Positions 41,476-50,146 of a stretch of 64,000 nucleotides of DNA are shown here, in pieces. Source of the DNA: JACRLV01 sp045863555 (GTDB taxonomy: Bacteria > Planctomycetota > Phycisphaerae > UBA1845 > Fen-1342); contig BTUU01000022.1 of assembly GCA_045863555.1 (NCBI GenBank), positions 28,192-92,191 of the forward strand, read 5' to 3'. The position numbers and the translations under genes were made by a program. The first letter of the stretch is position 1; each line of letters opens with the position of its first letter. Below the pieces are notes generated by a model that did no database searches, was not told the DNA's origin, and saw only the letters and a list, made by a program, of their open reading frames with translations.

Positions 41476-42018
41476 TCAAACGGGGGCCGCATCCAAAGGC
41501 GTATTCGGTCGCGGCGATTCGCACGCCAAGAGCCAGCATGGTCCGTATTCCGGGTCTTGGAAGGTTCGCAATCGACGGAAGCCGGCCTTCTCGGCGGCTC
41601 TGATCGCGCTCGCGTTATCGATCGATGTTGCCATCATGACCAGTGGGAGCGACTTTTCGGATCCGAGTCGCTGCACAACCAGTTGGAGCGCCCGTGACCC
41701 AACACCGCAGCCGATGTAATCGGTTTCGCCGATCGCAATGTCGATATCGACGCTTCCGTCGGGGATCTCGTGCAGGCCGGCCGCTTCCAGTTCGGCTCGG
41801 GGCGTCTGTTGCCACCGGACATAACCTACCGGGACCCGGTCGGCGATGATCAGCGCGTCTGCGCCTCCGACAGGCCGTTCCAACACCGCCGGCAATTGCG
41901 TCTGCGGGTCTCCCCACCACCGGACGATGTGCGGCCTGCGCAACCAAGCGGACACCCGGGCAACATCGTCGCCCGGGTGAAACGGTTGCAGCCAGACCTT
42001 TGCTACTGACCGAGGCAT
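41476..42018 (-). CDS. GNAT acetyltransferase related to aminoglycoside 6'-N-acetyltransferases
   Basis: 180 residues. The N-terminus VARVSAWLRRPHIVRWWGDP, the core IADRVPVGYVRWQQ and VDIDIAIGETDYIGCGVGSRAL (acetyl-CoA loop), and ATSIDNASAIRAAEKAGFRRLRTFQ match the Acetyltransf_8/AAC(6')-like branch of GNAT enzymes. The natural substrate is unknown; similarity to resistance enzymes does not prove resistance. ATG 42018 is chosen because the 35 codons upstream come from a tRNA-like noncoding stretch. Confidence 0.82.
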   Translation of the reverse strand: MPRSVAKVWLQPFHPGDDVARVSAWLRRPHIVRWWGDPQTQLPAVLERPVGGADALIIADRVPVGYVRWQQTPRAELEAAGLHEIPDGSVDIDIAIGETDYIGCGVGSRALQLVVQRLGSEKSLPLVMMATSIDNASAIRAAEKAGFRRLRTFQDPEYGPCWLLACESPRPNTPLDAAPV

Positions 42019-42522
42019 TGGTCCACTTCGGTTGAGTGGGTGCCGCGAGGGGCGTCTTTGACTTGACTCGCGTCGTGTTGTTTCAAGCGCCGGTGTCGCC
42101 GTTTCGAATCCGGTCGCGGCCACTCGGGAAATCGCCCGTTTTTCTGTTGCGTTTCCAAAGCCGCCGCCGCCGCCGCCGGGACGATTCCCGATGAAACTCG
42201 GGGCGACTGGACTGGCATCGAAACAGTCCTCCGGCGGTTCCTAGCGTTCCATCCTGCGAAGCGGGCCATTTCCGCACTCACGGTATGAGGAGCGCCAGTC
42301 GTCTGCAACCGAGCGAGGGACGTTTCGACGCGACGACGGGCGCTCCAGGGAGAGCCCGAATTTGTTCGGCGTGGATCTCGTGACATTGGCGCATCCAGCC
42401 AACTTCCGTGCGCGCCGGTGCGCAGGTAGATTGCGGCACCTGGCAGGCGGCCGCGCGCGACTCGTGTTCGCCGTAACGCAGGCGCGATTGGCGCGCCTCG
42501 CGACACGAAAGGAGATTTTCCC
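42019..42522. other. 504-bp spacer with two degenerate tRNA 3'-half sequences
   Basis: Forward strand 42097-42122 reads like a T-arm plus acceptor end (TTTCGAATCCGGTCGCGGCCA). Reverse strand 42198-42235 reads like the T-arm and acceptor end of tRNA-Pro. Neither has a complete 5' half. They look like att-site scars or decayed tRNAs. No gene is present until 42523. Confidence 0.5.
42198..42213 (-). repeat. 16-bp direct copy of the tRNA-Pro 3' end (att-like)
   Basis: TCGGGGCGACTGGACT at 42198-42213 is identical to the 3' end of the tRNA-Pro gene at 43579-43594, in the same orientation. The two copies bracket 1.37 kb containing one gene. Integrating elements leave such duplications of tRNA 3' ends. 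No integrase is present. Confidence 0.55.
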
Positions 42523-43485
42523 ATGCGTCTGCGGATCTGGCTCGGAACAGCGCTCGCAACCCTTGGCGCGCTCTCGACGGCTTTGGTCTCAAGCGCGGCA
42601 TCCGCGCAAGACTCGAGCCCACCGTCGCCGCCGGCCGCGACCGCACCTTCCGTGCAGCCCCAGGGCTTGCGCGCGTTGGACGGCGAGTGGATCTACGTCG
42701 AAGATCGCACCGAAGGGCGCGAACCCGAGAAGCAGCAGCCCAGCATGAACGCGAGGATCACGCTGCGGGTCGAGGAAAATGCGCTCGTCCTGGTGCGCCG
42801 CGACGGCGAGCTGCGAATCGCACTCGACGGCTCGCCAACCGAAGTCCGGCGGGGAAACTCGATCTCACGCTACCGCGGCGCGTGGAAGGACGGCGCGTTC
42901 ACGTACGAGAGCGAGCCGGTGCGCGATCCAGGCGACTCGCGCACCGGGGGGCTGATCCGATGGGAGCTGCGCGTCTCGGAAGAGGGACTGATCGCGCGCG
43001 TCGCGGTCGATCCTCCCACGGGGTTTACATCGGTGGCGCTTTACCGCCACCCGCAGGACATCGCACTTCCCGCTCCGGCCAAGGCCGCGATCGGCCACCT
43101 GGCGTGGCTGGCCGGGCCGTGGGTCGGGACGCGGGGAGCGGCGGGAACGACGTCGATCGAGGAGCGCTGGAGCCCGCCGCTCGGAGGCGCGATGCTCGCC
43201 GTGTCGCGCACGGTCTCGCGCGACCGGATGGTCGCGTTCGAGTTTCTCCGGATTGTTGAGCGTAATGAGGGGCTGGTCTACATCGCGCAGCCGAACGGCG
43301 CTTCGCCGACCGAGTTCGTGCTCACCGAGTTGAGCGGCACGCGCGCCGTTTTCGAAAACCCCCGTCACGACTCCCCGCAGCGCATCGTGTACGAACTTTC
43401 GGCCGAGGGGCGCCTGGCCGCCTCAATCGGCTTCGCCAAGGGCGGCCGCCCGCAGCGCTTCGAATTCAAGCGCGAGGGCGATTAG
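42523..43485 (+). CDS. Secreted DUF6265-type protein
   Basis: 320 residues with a signal peptide (GTALATLGALSTALVSSAASAQ) and a Pro/Ser linker. The C-terminal 125 residues match DUF6265: LAWLAGPWVG, ERWSPPLGGAMLAVSRTV, FEFLRIVERNEGLVYIAQPNG and ENPRHDSPQRIVYE, a lipocalin-like fold. Residues 55-170 (LDGEWIYVEDRTEGR) form a second beta-barrel-like domain. ATG 42523 is preceded by AAGGAG 8 nt upstream. It lies between two copies of the tRNA-Pro 3' end. The function is unknown; binding of a small hydrophobic ligand is suggested by the fold only. Confidence 0.8.
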   Translation: MRLRIWLGTALATLGALSTALVSSAASAQDSSPPSPPAATAPSVQPQGLRALDGEWIYVEDRTEGREPEKQQPSMNARITLRVEENALVLVRRDGELRIALDGSPTEVRRGNSISRYRGAWKDGAFTYESEPVRDPGDSRTGGLIRWELRVSEEGLIARVAVDPPTGFTSVALYRHPQDIALPAPAKAAIGHLAWLAGPWVGTRGAAGTTSIEERWSPPLGGAMLAVSRTVSRDRMVAFEFLRIVERNEGLVYIAQPNGASPTEFVLTELSGTRAVFENPRHDSPQRIVYELSAEGRLAASIGFAKGGRPQRFEFKREGD

Positions 43486-43578
43486 CTAGATGAATCGCGC
43501 TGCCCGGGTCGAAGCCGGCGGACGCAACGGAAAACCCGCTCGACGCAAGCATCAAGCGGGTCTTCGCTGTTCCGAAAA

Positions 43579-43652
43579 TCGGGGCGACTGGACTCGAACC
43601 AGCGACCTTTTGCACCCCATGCAAACGCGCTACCAGACTGCGCCACGCCCCG
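43579..43652 (-). tRNA. tRNA-Pro, anticodon GGG
   Basis: A 74-nt cloverleaf: acceptor CGGGGCG/CGCCCCG with C1-G72 (typical of bacterial tRNA-Pro), D-arm GCGC/GCGC, anticodon stem TTTGC/GCAAA with loop ATGGGGT, variable loop AGGTC, T-arm GCTGG-TTCGAGT-CCAGT, discriminator A. CCA is not encoded. The 3' end is duplicated at 42198-42213. Confidence 0.95.
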
Positions 43653-43714
43653 GGCTGAGGTAAATCTCGACAACTCAGGGTAGGTAACCGCGACACGCTC
43701 GTCAAGCCGGGGGG

Positions 43715-44140
43715 CTAATCGGCGAGCAGTTCGCGGAGCTGGGCGACGTGCTCGGATTCGACGGCGATCTGCGTGCGGGCGAATTCCTCCAGGGGGATGT
43801 CGCCTTCGACTTTGCGGAGGAGGTCCTGGTAGCACTCCAATGCGGCTTCCTCGAAGGTGAGGGCCTCGCGGAGGGCTTCGCGGGCGGAGAGGGGCTGGGC
43901 CGGGCAGGAGACGGAGATCTCCAGCCGCGGGACGCCGCCGAGCGAGCGGATCTTCTGGGCGATCACCTGGGCGTGGCGGATCGTCTCTTCCAGGCCGTCG
44001 CGCAGGACGCGGTCGACGAGCAGTCGGTCGAGGCCGCGGACGGAACTGGCGAGGTGGAGGTAGCGGGCGGCCGCCTCGGTCTCCTCGGCGAAGATGTGGT
44101 TGAGTTCCTGGATGATCTCGGTGTGCGTCAGGCCGGGCAC
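43715..44140 (-). CDS. Ferritin-like (bacterioferritin-type) iron-binding protein
   Basis: 141 residues forming a four-helix bundle. Diiron ligands can be placed in helix A (IFAEETEAAARYLH, Glu19/20), helix B (GLEETIRHAQ, Glu52 and His56 as ExxH), helix C (TFEEAALECYQ, Glu97/98) and helix D (AVESEHVAQL, Glu130 and His131 region). Encapsulin-type or Dps-like ferritins are alternatives to bacterioferritin. GTG 44140 has no clear Shine-Dalgarno. The DtxR-type regulator gene lies 141 bp upstream on the same strand, suggesting iron-responsive control. Confidence 0.82.
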   Translation of the reverse strand: MPGLTHTEIIQELNHIFAEETEAAARYLHLASSVRGLDRLLVDRVLRDGLEETIRHAQVIAQKIRSLGGVPRLEISVSCPAQPLSAREALREALTFEEAALECYQDLLRKVEGDIPLEEFARTQIAVESEHVAQLRELLAD

Positions 44141-44281
44141 GGGACTAGTACCTCGCGTCGGGGTTTGAGGGGGACGGCAACGGACCGGCGGGTCCTCGGT
44201 CGGCGGAACCGGATGGCCGGAAGGGGGCGACGGGGAAGCGAGCCCAGAGACGAGCGCGGGTGTACCGCATGGGGAGGCGCG

Positions 44282-44818
44282 TCATGGCGCGACTCGCTCG
44301 GCGAGGCAGTTGGTGGTGCAGCTCGGGCAGGCGCTGACGTCGTGCGGGGCGCACTCGGGGTCGAACTCGCGCCAGGCCTGGCGGAACATGCGCGCCGCGA
44401 CGGCATCGGAACCGACGAAGCGCAGGAACGAGAGCATGCGGGCGGCGGTCTCGTTGCTGATGAGGTGCTCCATCTTGCAGGCGTCGACCTCGGCGAGTTC
44501 GCCGCTGACGCCGAGGACTTCCGCGAAGAGCCGCTGCATGATGGAACGCTTGGCCTTGATGGCGGAAACGAGCTTGGCGCCGGATTCTGAGAGTCGCAGG
44601 TGGCGGTTCTCGTCCTGGAGGATCAGGCCCGCTTCCTTGAGCGGCTTGAGGGAAATCGAGACGCTGCCGCGGGTGATATTCAGTTCGCGGGCGATATCGG
44701 AGACGCGGGCATAGCCGTATTTGTCGATGAGGTCGCCGACCGCCATGAGGTGATGGGCCGCCGAATGCGTGATGACGTTGTGGTCGAATTCCTTCCAGGT
44801 CTGCATGGGCGGTTCCAT
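44282..44818 (-). CDS. DtxR/MntR-type metal-dependent repressor with a Cys-rich tail
   Basis: 178 residues. The N-terminal winged helix (HLMAVGDLIDKYGYARVSDIARELNITRGSVSISLKPLKEAGLI) binds DNA. The dimerisation/metal domain contains DACKMEHLIS (Cys114, Glu117, His118), equivalent to the CxxEH metal ligands of DtxR/IdeR, so Fe(II) or Mn(II) sensing is likely. The C-terminus adds ECAPHDVSACPSCTTNC with four Cys (156, 164, 167, 171), not part of standard DtxR and a possible extra zinc or Fe-S site. ATG 44818 is used; ATG 44806 is an alternative. It is divergent from gdh and upstream of the ferritin gene. Confidence 0.85.
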   Translation of the reverse strand: MEPPMQTWKEFDHNVITHSAAHHLMAVGDLIDKYGYARVSDIARELNITRGSVSISLKPLKEAGLILQDENRHLRLSESGAKLVSAIKAKRSIMQRLFAEVLGVSGELAEVDACKMEHLISNETAARMLSFLRFVGSDAVAARMFRQAWREFDPECAPHDVSACPSCTTNCLAERVAP

Positions 44819-45101
44819 CGGGCGGTGGCGACGGGACCAAATCCTCGTCGCGGCCGGGGAGGCGATTTGCGCCTCTTTTGAAGAGTATAGCCGACGGCGG
44901 TGAATTCCGATGGAGGGGGGCCGAGGATGGGCGGGAGGCGGGCGGCCGATCCTGGCGGGGATGGGCTGCCCCGTCGAAGTGAGATTCCGTGGTACACTGG
45001 CGAAATCCACATCCGGCGCCGGGTGGCGCCGGGGGCGTGGCGCGATGGCGGGTCACCGCCTCGCGGGCCTCATCAAGACTCGAGCGAGCGGAGCACGGTC
45101 C

Positions 45102-46439
45102 ATGTCGTCAGCGGTCGAAGCGTTCATGCATGAAGTGGAAAGCCGGAATGTGGGAGAGCGCGAGTTTCTCCAGGCGGTGGGCGAAGTCGTTGAGTCCGTC
45201 ATGCCCATTCTGGACAAGCGGCCGGACCTGCGGAAGGCACGGATTCTGGAGCGGATCGTCGAGCCGGAGCGGGTGGTGATGTTCCGCGTGCCGTGGGTGG
45301 ATGACCGCGGCGAAGTGCAGGTGAATCGCGGCTTCCGGGTGCAGATGAACAGCGCGATCGGCCCGTACAAGGGGGGATTGCGGTTTCACGCGTCGGTGAA
45401 GCTGAGCGTGATCAAGTTCCTCGCGTTCGAGCAGACGTTCAAGAACGCGCTGACGACGCTGCCGATGGGCGGCGGCAAGGGCGGCAGCGATTTTTCGCCG
45501 AAGGGCAAGTCGGACAACGAGATCATGCGCTTCTGCCAGGCGTTCATGAGCGAGCTCTTCCGGCATGTCGGGCCGGACACGGACGTGCCCGCGGGCGACG
45601 TGGGTGTGGGCGGCCGGGAGATCGGGTACATGTTCGGCCAGTACAAGAAGCTGGCGAACCGGTTCGAAGGATGGATCACGGGCAAGGGGCTGAACTGGGG
45701 CGGGTCGCTGATCCGCAAGGAGGCGGCAGGTTTTGGAACGGTCTATTTCGCCCAGGAGATGCTGGCGACAAAGGGCGATTCGCTCGCGGGCAAGACCGTG
45801 TGCATCTCGGGATATGGCAATCTTGGGTCGCACGCGCTGGAGAAGCTGAACGAACTCGGGGCGAAGGTCGTGACGATCGCCGACGAGGAGCACTACATCT
45901 ACGAGCCGGACGGCATCAAGGGCGAGAAGGCGAAGTACGTCATCGACCTGTGGCAGGTGCACCGGCAGAGCCTCGACGCGTACGCAAACAAGTACGGTGT
46001 GCAACTCCACCCCGGCCGGCCGTGGAAGGTGCCGTGCGACGTGGCGATCCCGACGGGGGCTGAGAACGAGATCAAGCTGGAGGATGCGAAGGCGCTGGTG
46101 GCAAACGGCTGCAAGTGCGTGGCCGAGGGCGCGAACATGCCGAGCACGGCGGAGGCGGTGCAGCACTTCCAGGAGAACGGCGTGCTCTTCGGCCCCGGCA
46201 AGGCGGCGAACGCCGGGGGCGTGGCGACGAGCGGTCTGGAGATGAGCCAGAACTCGATGCGGATCGCCTGGAGCCGCGAGGAAGTCGACTCGAAGCTCAA
46301 GGAGATCATGAAGCGGATTCATAAGGCGTGTCTGGATACGGCGGCGGCGTATGGGTCGCCGGGGAACTACGTGGATGGTGCAAACATCGCTGGGTTCCTG
46401 AAGGTCGCGGATGCGATGATGGATCAGGGCGTGGTGTAG
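45102..46439 (+). CDS. gdhA: Glutamate dehydrogenase, paralog 1 (predicted NAD preference)
   Basis: 445 residues, hexameric small-GDH type. The substrate and catalytic residues align with E. coli numbering minus two: Lys90 (GPYKGGLRFH), Lys114, Lys126 (GGGKGGSDF) and Asp166 (PAGDVGVGGREIG). The Rossmann segment ISGYGNLGSHALEKLNELGA ends with ADEEH, where NADP enzymes have Ser-rich SDSxG; acidic residues here favour NAD, as in NAD-linked GDHs. The start is ATG 45102 with GGAG 8 nt upstream; the frame is open further upstream without GDH similarity. It lies next to a second GDH gene of NADP type. Confidence 0.9.
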   Translation: MSSAVEAFMHEVESRNVGEREFLQAVGEVVESVMPILDKRPDLRKARILERIVEPERVVMFRVPWVDDRGEVQVNRGFRVQMNSAIGPYKGGLRFHASVKLSVIKFLAFEQTFKNALTTLPMGGGKGGSDFSPKGKSDNEIMRFCQAFMSELFRHVGPDTDVPAGDVGVGGREIGYMFGQYKKLANRFEGWITGKGLNWGGSLIRKEAAGFGTVYFAQEMLATKGDSLAGKTVCISGYGNLGSHALEKLNELGAKVVTIADEEHYIYEPDGIKGEKAKYVIDLWQVHRQSLDAYANKYGVQLHPGRPWKVPCDVAIPTGAENEIKLEDAKALVANGCKCVAEGANMPSTAEAVQHFQENGVLFGPGKAANAGGVATSGLEMSQNSMRIAWSREEVDSKLKEIMKRIHKACLDTAAAYGSPGNYVDGANIAGFLKVADAMMDQGVV

Positions 46440-46819
46440 GCGCGGACGGCGTTTCGGCGCGCCGCTTCAAGTCTATTTGGGAGCATGGATTGCGCGCGAT
46501 GCGCGAGGGCAGGTTGGGGGATTGGCCGGAGGGTCGTTGTGCCGGGGCAGGGGCTCCGGAGCGCGACGGCGCGTCTGCGACCGATCCCCCAGGTCGCGCG
46601 CGGAGGGCACTTCGGGCCGCTTCGATTTGTTTCCATCCGCTCATCGCATTGCGCGTTCCGCCGCACCAACTTCCCGGCCGGCCGGGCCGGGCGGGTACGC
46701 GAATTGCTAGGAAATCGAAGTTCGGCGCGGGTTGCGCGCCGAGCCACGATCAACGACCGCAGGTGCATTCGAATCGGAGCGGCGGCCGCTTGTCCGCCGC
46801 GAGCTAAGGAGCATGAGCC
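46440..46819. other. 380-bp spacer between the two gdh genes
   Basis: No convincing gene. It carries GC-rich short repeats of GCCGGCCGGGCC type around 46675-46695. The Shine-Dalgarno of the second gene (AAGGAG, 9 nt before ATG) is at the right end. A promoter for gdh2 may lie here, giving the paralogs separate control. Confidence 0.5.
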
Positions 46820-48181
<1,362 letters not shown>

Positions 48182-48207
48182 GCGATTCAGGCTTACTGAA
48201 GTGTTGC

Positions 48208-48242
48208 GGCGGCGGGTGGTCGCGAATTGACCGCCCGCCGCC
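48208..48242 (+). terminator. Hairpin terminator after gdh2
   Basis: 14-bp arms GGCGGCGGGTGGTC / GACCGCCCGCCGCC with a single G-U pair and a 7-nt loop (GCGAATT), 27 bp after the stop codon. Downstream sequence is AT-rich (AATTTT) a few bases later. Confidence 0.75.
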
Positions 48243-48448
48243 CCACAGCAATTTTACCAGCCCCTAGCCGCACCCCGGGGGGCACGCGTGTGCCNNNNNN
48301 NNNNGGGGGGCCCGGGTTTTTTTTGCTCGGGGGGGGGTGTATGCTATCCTGGCTACCTTCTGTGTGGGGGGGGGGGGGGGGCGCTTTTGCCCCCCCCCCC
48401 GCCGCACAGCTATTTTCCGAGCCGATCGCCGCACCGCTGGAGGCACGC
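48236..48448. other. Assembly gap with flanking low-quality, near-duplicate sequence
   Basis: Ten N lie at 48295-48304, between long G, C and T runs. The 59 bp before the gap (from 48236) and the stretch 48397-48455 after it are degraded copies of one sequence: CGCCGC.CCACAGC.ATTTT..CAGCC..., then GCCGCACC..., then GGCACGC. This indicates two contig ends of the same locus joined by a scaffolder, so the real spacer is shorter. No gene should be called across it. Confidence 0.8.
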
Positions 48449-50146
48449 TTGTCCGGTACCGCGCCTACGACCCGTCCGCTTGGTCATGCCAATCGTCACG
48501 CCAAGCCGCCGGCGGAGCCGATCCTGGCGCAGATCGCGGGGATCGCGGAGCTGTTCGTCTGGCTGCTCGTGCTGCGCGGGTTCTTTCTGCCGCTGTTCAT
48601 CATTCCGACCGGGTCGATGGCCGAGACGCTTTACGGCGCGTATTCCGACGCGACGTGTCCGAACTGCGGGTTTTCGTACCCGGTCGGCGTGTCGCCCGAT
48701 CCGCGTTCGGTGCTCGCGTTCCTCGAGTGTCCCAACTGCCGCTGGCAGCAACCGACGACGCAGATCAGCGCGAGCGGGAACCTCGGGGCGCGGGTGAATG
48801 AGAAATCGGGCGACCGCATCGCCGTGCACGGCTGGCCCTATGTGCTCGGGGGTGTGTTCGGGCCGCGGCGCTGGGATGTGGTCGTGTTTCGCAATCCCAA
48901 CGTCGCGGATCAGAATTACATCAAGCGGCTGATCGGCCTGCCGGGCGAGACGATCGAGATCATCGACGGCGACATCTGGGTGACGCTCCCGGGCGAAACG
49001 GACCCGCGGCCGGCGCGGAAGCCGCATCACGTGCAGGAGACGCTCTGGATCCCGCGGTACGACCACGACTACATCCCGCGGAGCGCGAGCACGGACCGGA
49101 TCGACTCGAACCGGCCGCGGTTCAGCGAGTTCCGGCCGCGGTGGGCGGTGGTGGGCGAGGGCGGGGCGTGGAACGATCTCGATACGCGTGCGCCGCGGTT
49201 TGCGGGGAAGGGCTCGGCGCGGCAGGTGATCCGGTTCGTGACCGGGCCGGAGGGGACGAGCGAGCCAGGGGAGATCACGGATACGCTCGGGTACAACGCG
49301 TATGAGCGTTTTCAGCAACTGGTGGAGGACCCGACGACCGGGCGGCGATCGGTGATGACGATGGTCGGCCGGCGGGCCGCGCCGCCGCCGCATGCGGTGA
49401 CGGACGTGCGGCTGATCGCGGAGATCACGTTCGCGGATGGGGATGGGGCGGTCGAGTTCGCGATCACGAAGTACGACGACGCTTTTTTTGCCCGGCTTGA
49501 TCGCTCGGGCAAACTGACGCTGGAGCATGCGAAGGGGCTTGACGGTCAGCGCGAAGCGTGGGGAACTGCGACGGTGGACACGTCGCGGGCGGTTCGGCTG
49601 TCGCTCGGGCACGCGGATTACCACGTGATCGTGGAAGTGAACGACCGGGCGGTCGTTGAATCGCCGGCGTCGTACGCCGTTTCAGCGGAAACGGCGCGAA
49701 GCCGCGCGGGGCGCGGGCCGTTTCCGACGGTGCAGATTTCCGCGGAGCGCTGCGAAGCGCAGCTGCGGCATGTGCGGGTCGACCATGATCAGTACTATTC
49801 GAGCGATCTTGGCGGGGCGATCCGGGCCGTGCAGGGTCGGCCGATCAAGCTGATGCCCGATTCCTATCTCGTGCTGGGCGATAACAGCAATCACAGTGCG
49901 GACGCGCGGGTCTGGACGGAGCCAAGCGGCGTCGATCGGACGAGCAAGGAGCGCGACGAGGTGGGATCGCACCTGCTGCCGCGATGGGCGGAGGGGCGGT
50001 ACCAGATCGGCACGGTGCCCGGCGATCAGCTCATCGGCCGGGCGTTTCTCGTCTACTGGCCGGGGTTCTACCCGGTCTTTCCGAATGGAACGCCGCAGCA
50101 GCCCGATCTCATTCCCGACACGGGACGAATCCGGTGGATCCACTGA
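48449..50146 (+). CDS. lepB: Type I signal peptidase with zinc ribbon and large insertion, paralog 1
   Basis: 565 residues. One membrane helix (ELFVWLLVLRGFFLPLFII) precedes the catalytic Ser56 (IPTGSMAET); the Lys general base is Lys159 in NYIKRLIGLPGE; box E is VLGDNSNHSADARVW near 470. Between Ser and Lys lies a zinc ribbon with CPNC (70-73) and CPNC (94-97), absent from E. coli LepB. A large extra domain (about 200-450) has a jelly-roll-like segment (ITFADGDGAVEFAITKYDD). TTG 48449 with GGAGG 6 nt upstream is the likely start, because the longer frame crosses the gap. It removes signal peptides outside the cytoplasmic membrane. Confidence 0.85.
   Translation: MSGTAPTTRPLGHANRHAKPPAEPILAQIAGIAELFVWLLVLRGFFLPLFIIPTGSMAETLYGAYSDATCPNCGFSYPVGVSPDPRSVLAFLECPNCRWQQPTTQISASGNLGARVNEKSGDRIAVHGWPYVLGGVFGPRRWDVVVFRNPNVADQNYIKRLIGLPGETIEIIDGDIWVTLPGETDPRPARKPHHVQETLWIPRYDHDYIPRSASTDRIDSNRPRFSEFRPRWAVVGEGGAWNDLDTRAPRFAGKGSARQVIRFVTGPEGTSEPGEITDTLGYNAYERFQQLVEDPTTGRRSVMTMVGRRAAPPPHAVTDVRLIAEITFADGDGAVEFAITKYDDAFFARLDRSGKLTLEHAKGLDGQREAWGTATVDTSRAVRLSLGHADYHVIVEVNDRAVVESPASYAVSAETARSRAGRGPFPTVQISAERCEAQLRHVRVDHDQYYSSDLGGAIRAVQGRPIKLMPDSYLVLGDNSNHSADARVWTEPSGVDRTSKERDEVGSHLLPRWAEGRYQIGTVPGDQLIGRAFLVYWPGFYPVFPNGTPQQPDLIPDTGRIRWIH

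Noticed and set aside
42091..42122. Forward tRNA gene ending at 42122
   Set aside because: Only the T-arm and acceptor 3' side are recognisable; no matching 5' half, D-arm or anticodon stem could be placed within 75 nt upstream.
48227..48448. N-terminal extension of the first signal peptidase through the gap
   Set aside because: The frame crosses N bases and error-rich homopolymers; the TTG at 48449 with GGAGG is a better start.
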